8,889 bases of DNA from assembly GCA_025963425.1 (NCBI GenBank), contig JAOPUQ010000398.1, forward strand, positions 1 to 8,889. Direction: 5' to 3'. This DNA is from Modestobacter sp. (GTDB taxonomy: Bacteria; Actinomycetota; Actinomycetes; Mycobacteriales; Geodermatophilaceae). How positions within the stretch are numbered: position 1 is the stretch's first letter; each line of letters begins with the position of its first letter. Both the position numbers and the translations under genes were made by a program. The notes below the pieces were generated by a model. The model saw nothing but the letters and a program-made list of their open reading frames with translations, was not told the DNA's origin and ran no database searches. Shown in pieces: positions 1-6,537 of this stretch.

Positions 1-40
1 GCGAGGTCTCGGGTCTTCACGGAGGCGGAAGGTACCCGAC

Positions 41-54
41 GCCGCCGAGGCGGC
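41..54 (-). terminator. Possible hairpin terminator after the glucosidase gene
   Basis: Directly after the TGA of the minus-strand glucosidase gene the sequence reads GCCGCCTCGGCGGC, a near-perfect inverted repeat (5-6 bp stem, tiny loop). There is no U-tract, which is common for actinobacterial terminators but also means that chance in GC-rich DNA cannot be excluded. Positions 1-40 show no gene. Confidence 0.35.
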
Positions 55-1653
55 TCAGCGGTGCAGCCAAACGGCGGCGTCGTCGGGCAGCCGGCCGTCG
101 CCCACCGGCGCGCTGGCCAGCAGCACCTTGCCCTCGGGGACCTGCAGGGGGGCGCCGGAGACGTTGAGCAGGCAGACCAGCCCACCGGGACGACGGAAGG
201 CCAGGCACCCGTCGGGCGCCGGCAGCCACTCCAGCGACGGGCCGGCGAAGGCGGCCGAGCGGCGCAGCGCGAGCGCCTCCCGGTACAGCGTCAGCATCGA
301 GTGCGGGTCGTCGGCCTGCGCCGCCACGGTGAGCGGCCCCCAGCCGGCGGGCATCGGCAGCCAGGTGTCCGGCGAGGTGGAGAAGCCGTAGGGCGGCTGG
401 TCCCCGGTCCAGGGCACCGGCACCCGGCAGCCGTCGCGGCCGCGCTCGGTGCGCCCGGACCGCTCCCAGATCGGGTCCTGCAGCACCGCGTCAGGGAGAT
501 CAACGTCGGGCATGCCGAGCTCGTCGCCGTTGTAGACGTAGGCCACCCCGGGCAGCGCCAGCTGCAGCAGCGCCGCCGCCCGGGCCCGGCGGGTCCCGCG
601 TTCGCCGCCGCCGTAGCGGGTGACGTGCCGGGGACGGTCGTGGTTGGACAGCACCCAGCAGGCCGGTGCGGGGGTGGCGGCCACGGTGGCCAGCGAGTGC
701 TCGACCGCCGTCCGCAGGCCCTCGAGGTCCCACTCGGCGGTCAGCAGCCGGAAGTTGAACGCGAGCTGCAGCTCGTCGGGGCGCAGGTACTGGGACAGCC
801 GCTCGTCGTCGGAGACCCAGACCTCACCCACGGCCATCGTGCCGGGGTAGGCATCGAGCACCGACCGGACGCGCCGGTGGATGAGGTGCACCTCGTCCTG
901 GTCGAACCGGTGGTCGGCCGGGCCGTCGTCGGCGAACAGCCCGGTGTCGGCCGAGGGCACCATGTCCGGCAGCCCGTCGGGCTTGGCCATGCCGTGGGCG
1001 ACGTCGATGCGGAACCCGTCGACGCCGCGGTCCAGCCAGAACCGCATCGTCGTCTCCAGGTCGGTGACGACCTCGGGGTTGGTGAAGTCCAGGTCCGGCT
1101 GCTCGGGGGCGAACAGGTGCAGGTACCACTGGCCGTCTGCCACCCGTGTCCAGGCCGGCCCGCCGAAGACCGAGGGCCAGTTGTTCGGCGGCTGGGCGCC
1201 GTCGGGGCCGCGGCCGTCGCGGAAGACGTACCGGGCGCGGGCCGGCGAGCCGGGGCCGCCGGCGAGCGCCTCGACGAACCATTCGTGGAGGTGCGAGCTG
1301 TGATTGGGCACCAGGTCTACGGTGACCTTGATGCCGCGGGCGTGCGCGTCGGCCAGCAGGGCGTCGAACCCGGCGAGGTCGCCGAACACCGGCTCCACGT
1401 CGCGGGGGTCGGCGACGTCGTAGCCGTGGTCGGCCATCGGCGAGGGGTAGAACGGCGTGATCCACAGCGCGTCGACGCCGAGGTCGGACAGGTAGGGCAG
1501 CCGGTCGCGGATCCCGGCCAGGTCGCCCACGCCGTCACCGCTGCCGTCGGCGAAGCTGCGGACGTAGACCTGGTAGAAGACCGCGTCCCGCCACCAGTCC
1601 GGGTCGGTGCCCGCGGTGCGGGCGGCGGACGGGGACGGCGGGTGCTGGCTCAG
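55..1653 (-). CDS. aglA: GH13 alpha-glucosidase (maltase-type), probable CTG start
   Basis: Cytoplasmic glycoside hydrolase of family 13 that probably releases glucose from maltose or related alpha-glucosides. Numbered from the proposed CTG start (532 aa), it has all the GH13 signatures: DLVPNH at 113-118, QPDLD at 185-189, GFRIDVAH with nucleophile Asp217, GEVW with acid/base Glu277, and SNHD with Asp339. A beta-type C-terminal domain fills roughly the last 80 residues. There is no signal peptide. The first GTG in frame (1530) would remove 41 residues, including the conserved first barrel strand DAVFYQVYVRSFADG. The frame is open from 1668 to that point with no ATG, GTG or TTG. The only start with a ribosome binding site is CTG at 1653-1651, preceded by GGAG and 6 nt. 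The gene lies 15 nt after glbO, the same order as glbO-aglA in M. tuberculosis. The Val after the nucleophile also occurs in alpha-1,6-acting enzymes, so exact linkage specificity is open. Confidence 0.88.
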   Translation of the reverse strand: MSQHPPSPSAARTAGTDPDWWRDAVFYQVYVRSFADGSGDGVGDLAGIRDRLPYLSDLGVDALWITPFYPSPMADHGYDVADPRDVEPVFGDLAGFDALLADAHARGIKVTVDLVPNHSSHLHEWFVEALAGGPGSPARARYVFRDGRGPDGAQPPNNWPSVFGGPAWTRVADGQWYLHLFAPEQPDLDFTNPEVVTDLETTMRFWLDRGVDGFRIDVAHGMAKPDGLPDMVPSADTGLFADDGPADHRFDQDEVHLIHRRVRSVLDAYPGTMAVGEVWVSDDERLSQYLRPDELQLAFNFRLLTAEWDLEGLRTAVEHSLATVAATPAPACWVLSNHDRPRHVTRYGGGERGTRRARAAALLQLALPGVAYVYNGDELGMPDVDLPDAVLQDPIWERSGRTERGRDGCRVPVPWTGDQPPYGFSTSPDTWLPMPAGWGPLTVAAQADDPHSMLTLYREALALRRSAAFAGPSLEWLPAPDGCLAFRRPGGLVCLLNVSGAPLQVPEGKVLLASAPVGDGRLPDDAAVWLHR

Positions 1654-1668
1654 CGGGTGCTCCGGGGG
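1654..1668 (-). promoter_or_regulatory. Ribosome binding site deciding the CTG start of aglA
   Basis: On the minus strand the 15 nt between the globin TGA and the CTG read CCCCCGGAGCACCCG. GGAG stands 6 nt before the CTG, normal Shine-Dalgarno spacing. No such site precedes the downstream GTG at 1530. This is the main support for the longer protein with a non-canonical start. Confidence 0.5.
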
Positions 1669-2109
1669 TCAGGTGCGGCCGGGGGACAGCGTCCCGCCGG
1701 CCTCGTCGGGGAAGCGGTTCTGCATGCTGCGGGCGGCCATCTCCAGGTAACCCCACAGCGTGGCGTCCTGCTCGGCGGGCAGCTCCAGGGAGTCGACGGC
1801 GGCGCGCATGTGGGTCAGCCACGCGTCCCGCTCGATCTCGCTGATGGCGAAGGGCGCGTGACGCATCCGCAGGCGCGGATGGCCGCGGTGCTCGGAGTAG
1901 GTGCGCGGACCGCCCCAGTACTGCTCCAGGAACAGCCGCAGCCGGGCCTCGGCGCCCGCCCAGTCATCGGCCGGGTACAGCGGGCGGAGCACCGGGTCCT
2001 CCCGGACCGCGGCGTAGAAGTGGGCGATGAGCCTGCGGAACGTCTGCTCCCCGCCCACCTCGGCGTAGAAGCTGCGGGCCGAGGGCAGCGACGGGCTCGT
2101 CTCGCTCAT
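1669..2109 (-). CDS. glbO: Group II truncated haemoglobin (GlbO, trHbO)
   Basis: A 146-residue haem protein of the 2-on-2 globin fold. It closely resembles M. tuberculosis GlbO, which binds O2 very tightly and has been linked to respiration and peroxide chemistry at the membrane. The core EQYWGGPRTYSE-RGHPRLRMRHAPF is nearly unchanged. Key residues all fall at a constant offset of 9 from GlbO: Tyr32 (B10), Tyr45 (CD1), proximal His84 (F8) and Trp97 (G8). The Tyr/Tyr/Trp distal set is typical of group II. A short Ser/Pro-rich N-terminal extension precedes SFYAEVGG. The ATG overlaps the TGA of the upstream transporter (ATGA), so translation is probably coupled, and the glucosidase gene follows 15 nt later. 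The function of the globin beside a transporter and a glucosidase is not explained by the sequence. Confidence 0.97.
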   Translation of the reverse strand: MSETSPSLPSARSFYAEVGGEQTFRRLIAHFYAAVREDPVLRPLYPADDWAGAEARLRLFLEQYWGGPRTYSEHRGHPRLRMRHAPFAISEIERDAWLTHMRAAVDSLELPAEQDATLWGYLEMAARSMQNRFPDEAGGTLSPGRT

Positions 2110-3416
2110 GCCCCCGATGGTCCCTCAGTCGCGCCACCCGGGCCCACGCGGCCCCGCCGGGCCCGGTCGGCCGGAGGGCGGGTGCGCGCCAGCGCCACCA
2201 GCGGACCGGTGATTGCCACCAGGCCGATGCCGCCGGCCACCGCCACGACGGTGCTGGGGGCCAGCACCTCGGCGCCCAGCCCGGCGAGGACGGTGCCGAG
2301 ACCCTGGACGCCGAACAGCCCGGCCACCGCGACGCCGAACGCCCGCCCGCGGTAGGCGCTGGGCACCGCCTGCACGAAGGCCACGTTGAGCGGGATGTTG
2401 AACGCCGCGCCGACGCCGGCCACGACGAGCAGGACGAGCACCAGGGCCAGGGCGCCGGTGCCGGTCCCGAGGACCAGTGGCACCAGCCCGGCAAGGAGCA
2501 CGCCGGCGACCGACAGCACCGCCAGCGGCACCAGCAGCCGGTTGCGCAGCGCCGGAGGGCACAGCCGGCCGATCACCAGCCCGCCGAGGACGGTGCCGGC
2601 CGGGGCGGCGGCCAGCAGCAGACCGGTGGACGACGTCGTCCCCACGAGCTGGTCCGCCAGGGGCGTCGCGACGCCCTCCGGGGCGTTCACGAACATCGCG
2701 GCGACCCACAGCAGGCCGACGATGCTGAGCAACCGGGGGGAGGCGGCGATCAAGCGCAGTCCGCTGCCGGTGTCGCGCCAGATCGACCGGGTCCCGTCAC
2801 CGTCCTCCTCGAGCACCGGTGCCGGCCGGCGCTGCAGGCTGCGGCTGAGCCACAGCGCCGAGACGGCGAAGGTGGCGGCGTTGACCAGCAGCGCCACCGA
2901 GGGGGAGAAGGCGCTCAGCAGTGCCCCACCCAGCAGGAAGCCGACCAGCTGCGACACCTGCGAGGTGATGCCGGTCAGCGAGGTGGCCACCGCGTAGCGG
3001 TCGCCCTCCAGGACGTCGGCCATCAGCGCGGACCGGGCCGCCTCGAACGGTGGCGCGCACACCGAGACGAGGAGCAGGAGCCCGAGCAGCACCGGCAGCG
3101 GCGTCCCGGGGACCGTCATGCCGGCGACGAGCACCGCCCGGAGGACGTCGCTGGTGATCAGCACCTGGTGCCGCGGCAGCCGGTCGGCCACCGCGGCCAG
3201 CACCGGGCCGCCCAGGACCCACGGCAGGTAGCCGATGGCGAAGGTCACCGCGGACAGCAGCGCGGAGTCGGTGCGCTGGTAGACCAGGATCGTCAGCGCC
3301 ACCCGCGCCAGCTCGTCGCCGATGGTCGACAGCAGGTAGGAGCCGAACAGCGGCCGGAACTCACGGACGGCGAAGACCTGCCCGTAGGTCGCCGGCCGCT
3401 CGCCCCCGCCGCGCAC
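2106..3416 (-). CDS. Major facilitator superfamily transporter (exporter-like)
   Basis: A 436-residue integral membrane protein with about 12 hydrophobic helices and a charged central loop near residues 200-225 (SLQRRPAPVLEEDGDG). The MFS motif A region is visible after helix 2: GGPVLAAVADRLPRH at about 69-83. The overall pattern (VREFRPLFGSYLLSTIGDELARVAL at the N-terminus) resembles the MFS_3/EntS-like exporters of small molecules; substrate unknown. The frame stays open back to 3596, but the upstream part has no membrane helix and looks non-coding. The GTG at 3416-3414 is the last in-frame start before helix 1, although only a poor GAGG lies next to it. An out-of-frame ATG at 3493 has a much better ribosome binding site, so either a small leader ORF or a sequence error is possible there. 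The stop overlaps the glbO start. The product could serve drug, siderophore or metabolite efflux; I cannot choose. Confidence 0.85.
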   Translation of the reverse strand: MRGGGERPATYGQVFAVREFRPLFGSYLLSTIGDELARVALTILVYQRTDSALLSAVTFAIGYLPWVLGGPVLAAVADRLPRHQVLITSDVLRAVLVAGMTVPGTPLPVLLGLLLLVSVCAPPFEAARSALMADVLEGDRYAVATSLTGITSQVSQLVGFLLGGALLSAFSPSVALLVNAATFAVSALWLSRSLQRRPAPVLEEDGDGTRSIWRDTGSGLRLIAASPRLLSIVGLLWVAAMFVNAPEGVATPLADQLVGTTSSTGLLLAAAPAGTVLGGLVIGRLCPPALRNRLLVPLAVLSVAGVLLAGLVPLVLGTGTGALALVLVLLVVAGVGAAFNIPLNVAFVQAVPSAYRGRAFGVAVAGLFGVQGLGTVLAGLGAEVLAPSTVVAVAGGIGLVAITGPLVALARTRPPADRARRGRVGPGGATEGPSGA

Positions 3417-3645
3417 GCCTCGGCCCGGTCGGCCCTTCAGCGGGCACGACCCCGTCGCGGGGCGGCCCCCGTCGTCCGCACCTGCACCCGCATGGACCTG
3501 TCCTCCCCGGTGGTCTGTGCCGTTGGCACCGCCACCCGTGCGCCGGTTCCGACCGTGCCCTGCTCCCGCGCGAGTCTGGCAGGTGTGGCGAGGCACACGA
3601 TCACCGGTCGGCCGTTCCGGTTCCGTCTTCAGAGAGTCCGGTGGC
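3417..3645. other. Gap between S9 peptidase and MFS genes
   Basis: About 229 nt between two minus-strand genes. It contains the small ORF at 3437-3493, a GTGTG-N6-CACAC inverted repeat at 3583-3598 (possible weak terminator or operator) and two copies of CCGGTTCC (3543-3550 and 3617-3624). I find no convincing TANNNT -10 box, so whether the MFS gene has its own promoter is undecided. Confidence 0.4.
3437..3493 (-). CDS. Possible 18-residue upstream ORF before the MFS gene
   Basis: An ATG at 3493-3491 on the minus strand has a strong Shine-Dalgarno region (GGGGAGG, then 8 nt). It opens a short frame, MRVQVRTTGAAPRRGRAR, ending in TGA 20 nt before the assigned GTG of the MFS gene. Six of 18 residues are arginine. 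It may be a leader peptide that controls the transporter. It may also be the true transporter N-terminus put out of frame by a one-base error, or chance. The ribosome binding site is the only positive evidence. Confidence 0.3.
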   Translation of the reverse strand: MRVQVRTTGAAPRRGRAR

Positions 3646-5721
3646 TCACCCGCCGGTGGTCAGCCCCGTGTGCGCGGCCAGGAAGGCGAGCTGGTCAGCG
3701 GCCAGTTCGACGGTGCGGCTGACCGCCCGGGCACCGTGGCCCACCGACAGCTCGCGGCGCAGCACGACCGGCCGCGGGGAGCCGGTCGCCGCCTGCAGCG
3801 CCGCGGCCAGCTTGCGGGCGTGCAGCGGGTCGACCCGGGTGTCGGACTCGAAGGTCGTGAACAGCACCGCCGGGTAGGCGGTGCCCGGCACCACCCGGTG
3901 GTAGGGCGAGTAGCCCACCAGCCAGCCCAGCTCGTCGGGGTCGGCGGCGGTGCCGTACTCGTCGTTCCAGGTGCGGCCCAGCCCGAACAGCTCGTACCGC
4001 ACCATGTCCAGCAGCGGTGCGCTGCACACGACGGCCGACACCAGGTCGGGGCGCTGGGTGAGCATCGCGCCGACCAGCAGGCCACCGTTCGACCCGCCCA
4101 TCACGGCCAGCTGGGCCGGCGTCGTCCAGCCCTCGGCCACCAGGTGCTCCCCAGCGGCGGCGAAGTCGTCGAAGACGTTCTGCTTGCGCTCGCGCATGCC
4201 CGCCCGGTGCCACTCCTCGCCGTGCTCGGAGCCGCCGCGCAGGTTGGCCACCACCCACACGCCGCCGGCCGCCACCCAGGACAACGCCTGCGCGCTGTAG
4301 GCCGGGGTGAGGGCGACGTTGAAGCCGCCGTAGCCGTAGAGCACGGTCGGCCGCGGCGTGTCGGGCGTACCGGCCCCGGACAGCACGAACAGGTGCACCG
4401 GCGTCCCGTCGGCCGACGTCGCGTGGGTCTCCACGACCTGGACGGCGGGCACCTCGCCGGCGACCGGCGCCCGCTCCCAGCTGGTCAGGACGGCGGGTGC
4501 GGCGGCGTCCCAGCGGAGCACCGACGGCGGCGTCGCGTAGTCGGTGTAGCCGACCCACGCGGTGCGGCCGCCTTCCGGCGGTGCGCTCACTCCGGCGACG
4601 CTGCCCGGTCGCAGGTCGGTGACCTCGGCCAACCGGCCGGCGCCGTCGGCGGCCCACACCGACAGCCGGTCGGTGGCGTCGACGGCGTGCACGGCCAGCA
4701 CCTGCAGGTCGCCGTCCGGGCCGTCGACCAGGGCCACGTCGGCCAGCACGCCGTCGGGTTGTTCGGGGATGACGTCGACCCAGTTGTCCGGCGTCCAGCT
4801 GGCCGGGTCGGACGGGTCGGCGACGGCCAGCCGGCTGCGCGGGGCGTCCCGGTCGGAGTGCAGCCACAGCCGGCCGTCCCGGGCCACCCACGCCGACGTC
4901 TGGGCGTCCACGCCGACCTGCAGCTCGCGCAGCACACCGTCCCCGGCGAGGTCGGCCAGCCACACGTCGTCCCGCGGGGCGGTGCCGATGGACGCGGACA
5001 CGACCAGCCAGCGGCCGTCGGCGCTGGTGCGCGCCCCGAAGTAGGTGGCCGGGTCGCTGCCCTCGCCGTGCACCAGGACGTCGGTCTCCGGGTCGGCGCC
5101 GACCCGGTGTCGCCACACCCGGCGGTGGAACTGCTCCTCGCCGGCCGGGACCAGCCCGGGCGCCAGCCGGCGGACGTAGAACAGCTCCTCGCCGCCGGGC
5201 AGCCAGGCGACGGGGGAGTAGCGGCAGCGGTCGACCGGGCCGTCGAGGAGCTTCCCGGTGGCCACGTCGAGCACGAACAGCCGGGACTCCTCGTCCCCGC
5301 CGGTGGAGACCTGGTAGGCCAGCCGGTCGCCCTCCCAGGACGGTGACCAGGCGTCCAGCGTCGTGGTGCCGGCCGGGTCCAGGGCCATGGGGTCGACCAG
5401 CACCCGCACGCTGCCGTCGGGTTCGGTCACCCGCAGCACCGCGTGCTCCTGGCCGGGGTCGCGGCGGGTGGAGAAGGCCCGGCCGGCCCGCCACACCGGG
5501 ATGCCCACCGCGCCGGCATGCACCAGGACGGCCATCCGGTCGGCGAAGGCGGCGCGTCCGGGGAGCGCGCCGAGCACCTCGGTGGCGAGCTCGTCCTGCG
5601 CCTGCGCCCAGGCGGTGGTGCGCGGGTCGCCGGCGTCCTCCAGCCAGCGGTAGGGGTCGGCGACGGCGTTGCCGTGCAGGTCCTCGACCAGGTCCAGGCG
5701 GGGGGCGTCGGGATATCGCAC
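3646..5721 (-). CDS. Prolyl oligopeptidase family serine peptidase (S9A)
   Basis: A 691-residue cytoplasmic serine peptidase that cuts short peptides, in this family usually after proline. The N-terminus MRYPDAPRLDLVEDLHG-ADPYRWLED is the classic start of prolyl endopeptidases. Residues about 70-410 look like the seven-bladed propeller that screens substrate size, with a C-terminal alpha/beta hydrolase domain. The catalytic triad is visible: Ser544 in GGSNGG, Asp627 in ESDTRVDP and His662 in GHGAR, close to Ser554/Asp641/His680 of pig POP. The GHGAR replaces the more usual GHGAG/GHGGG after the histidine. Length is normal and there is no signal peptide. I chose GTG 5721 because it matches the family start and has a -10-like TACCGT 6 nt before it; an in-frame ATG at 5748 lies upstream of that box and would add nine residues. 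The gene is divergent from the HNH gene. Confidence 0.94.
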   Translation of the reverse strand: MRYPDAPRLDLVEDLHGNAVADPYRWLEDAGDPRTTAWAQAQDELATEVLGALPGRAAFADRMAVLVHAGAVGIPVWRAGRAFSTRRDPGQEHAVLRVTEPDGSVRVLVDPMALDPAGTTTLDAWSPSWEGDRLAYQVSTGGDEESRLFVLDVATGKLLDGPVDRCRYSPVAWLPGGEELFYVRRLAPGLVPAGEEQFHRRVWRHRVGADPETDVLVHGEGSDPATYFGARTSADGRWLVVSASIGTAPRDDVWLADLAGDGVLRELQVGVDAQTSAWVARDGRLWLHSDRDAPRSRLAVADPSDPASWTPDNWVDVIPEQPDGVLADVALVDGPDGDLQVLAVHAVDATDRLSVWAADGAGRLAEVTDLRPGSVAGVSAPPEGGRTAWVGYTDYATPPSVLRWDAAAPAVLTSWERAPVAGEVPAVQVVETHATSADGTPVHLFVLSGAGTPDTPRPTVLYGYGGFNVALTPAYSAQALSWVAAGGVWVVANLRGGSEHGEEWHRAGMRERKQNVFDDFAAAGEHLVAEGWTTPAQLAVMGGSNGGLLVGAMLTQRPDLVSAVVCSAPLLDMVRYELFGLGRTWNDEYGTAADPDELGWLVGYSPYHRVVPGTAYPAVLFTTFESDTRVDPLHARKLAAALQAATGSPRPVVLRRELSVGHGARAVSRTVELAADQLAFLAAHTGLTTGG

Positions 5722-5727
5722 GGGCCG

Positions 5728-5733
5728 ACGGTA
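5728..5733 (-). promoter_or_regulatory. -10 box (TACCGT) for a leaderless peptidase mRNA
   Basis: TACCGT fits the actinobacterial TANNNT -10 consensus and ends 6 nt before the GTG start codon, so transcription would begin at or next to the first base of the codon. There is no Shine-Dalgarno sequence, as expected for a leaderless transcript. No clear -35 hexamer is seen. Confidence 0.45.
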
Positions 5734-5830
5734 TCCGGGGTGCAACATTTCGCCGTGCCGGAGGACGGCACCGCAGGGCAGGATGGGGGAGCCCGTGGGT
5801 CCCCGCAGCACCCGGCGGCCCGGGGCACTC

Positions 5831-5835
5831 GGAGG
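5831..5835 (+). promoter_or_regulatory. Ribosome binding site of the HNH gene
   Basis: GGAGG (in GGAGGTGTCCC) lies 6 nt before GTG 5842 and fixes this start over the much longer open frame upstream, which runs antisense to the peptidase gene. I see no good -10 box in the 5749-5830 spacer. Confidence 0.7.
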
Positions 5836-5841
5836 TGTCCC

Positions 5842-6450
5842 GTGTCGATCACCGAACTCGGGTCGTCCGCGTCGAGCCACCGGGGCTCGACCCACGACCC
5901 GCACTCCGGCCCGCGCGCGCCTGCGCCGGCACTCGCGACCACCGGCGCCACGCTGCTGCTCATCGCAACCTACGAGCCGTTGTGCGTGGTCTCCAGCCGC
6001 CGGGCGATCGTGCTCGTGCTGGCCGCCAAGGCCGAGGCGGTCGACGTCACCGACGACGAGGTGCACGCCGAGCGCGTCTCCCTGGCCGTGCCCATCGTGG
6101 TGCGGCTGACCCGCTACGTCCGGGTGCCGTACCCGGTGCAGGTCCCGCTGTCCCGGCGCGCGGTGTTCACCCGGGACGGGCAGACCTGCGTCTACTGCGG
6201 AGGGTCGGCGACCAGCATCGACCACGTCGTGCCGCGCAGCCGCGGGGGCACGCACACCTGGGACAACGTCGTCGCCGCGTGCCGCCGGTGCAACCACGCC
6301 AAGGCCGACCGGTACCTCGCCGAGCTGGGCTGGTCACTGCCCCGGCAGCCCGGTGCGCCCAGCGGAGCCGCCTGGCGGCTGCTCGGGCACCGGACCGTCG
6401 ATCCGCGCTGGCGGACCTGGCTGGGCATGCCGGAGTCGGTCAGCGCGTGA
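5842..6450 (+). CDS. HNH endonuclease family protein
   Basis: A 202-residue protein with a C-terminal HNH (beta-beta-alpha-metal) nuclease domain. Zinc-binding pairs are Cys116-X2-Cys119 and Cys147-X2-Cys150; the catalytic core is Asp127-His128, Asn142 and His152 (SIDHVVPRSRGG-WDNVVAACRRCNHAKADR). Before it, residues 35-105 (LLLIATYEPLCVVSSRRAIVL) form the conserved N-terminal region found in this common actinobacterial HNH group. The first about 30 residues are Ser/His/Pro-rich and probably disordered. GTG 5842 was chosen because GGAGG stands 6 nt before it. These stand-alone HNH proteins are widespread and their role is not established; restriction, repair or nicking are all possible. No methylase or other restriction partner lies nearby. 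The SCO6745-type gene follows 87 nt later on the same strand. Confidence 0.93.
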   Translation: MSITELGSSASSHRGSTHDPHSGPRAPAPALATTGATLLLIATYEPLCVVSSRRAIVLVLAAKAEAVDVTDDEVHAERVSLAVPIVVRLTRYVRVPYPVQVPLSRRAVFTRDGQTCVYCGGSATSIDHVVPRSRGGTHTWDNVVAACRRCNHAKADRYLAELGWSLPRQPGAPSGAAWRLLGHRTVDPRWRTWLGMPESVSA

Positions 6451-6451
6451 C

Positions 6452-6518
6452 CGAGCTTGCGAGGTTCCGCATGGACGCAGCACCACCGGGCACGGGGCCG
6501 ACGAGCGCCAGCGAGGAG
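6452..6518 (+). repeat. Two copies of a CGAGC-N(2-4)-GCGAGG motif
   Basis: The gap between the HNH and SCO6745-type genes holds CGAGCTTGCGAGG (6452-6464) and CGAGCGCCAGCGAGG (6502-6516). Both follow CGAGC-N2 or N4-GCGAGG in direct orientation, 50 nt apart. The window itself begins with GCGAGGT, which could be the right half of a third copy. I recall similar GAGCGCAGCGAGG words being frequent between genes in actinobacteria, but that is memory rather than a search. Confidence 0.4.
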
Positions 6519-6527
6519 AAGCCGTGA
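6471..6527 (+). CDS. Possible 18-residue ORF between HNH and SCO6745-type genes
   Basis: ATG 6471 follows GAGG by 6 nt and encodes MDAAPPGTGPTSASEEKP, ending at TGA 6525-6527. That stop overlaps a GTG at 6524, itself behind GAGGAG, which opens a 5-codon frame ending at TGA 6539-6541 inside the ATGA that starts the next gene. The composition (Pro, Ala, Glu) gives no function. It could be a translational relay, or simply repeat sequence that carries ribosome-binding-like words. Confidence 0.22.
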   Translation: MDAAPPGTGPTSASEEKP

Positions 6528-6537
6528 CCCCCCGGCC

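Noticed and set aside
61..2355. Very long plus-strand open frame opposite the glucosidase, globin and MFS genes
   Set aside because: Low-complexity Gly/Arg/Val/Gln-rich translation with no family resemblance; it is the antisense shadow of three well-supported minus-strand genes in GC-rich DNA.
3583..3598. GTGTG-N6-CACAC inverted repeat as a regulator operator
   Set aside because: Five-base arms are short, no promoter can be placed around it, and no regulator gene is near; left as a note in the gap description.
3517..5346. 609-codon plus-strand open frame opposite the S9 peptidase
   Set aside because: Gly/Arg/His/Val-rich translation without domains; the opposite strand has an intact catalytic triad and family-wide similarity.
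5785..5804. GGGGA/TCCCC hairpin upstream of the HNH gene
   Set aside because: Short stem of the kind expected by chance at this GC content; no riboswitch-like conserved sequence around it.
5443..5841. Upstream extension of the HNH frame
   Set aside because: It is antisense to the peptidase N-terminus, and the strong GGAGG before GTG 5842 marks the real start.
5722..6297. N-terminal extension of the peptidase frame across the HNH gene
   Set aside because: The frame happens to stay open, but the added residues match nothing, overlap the HNH gene antisense and lie before the family-typical start.
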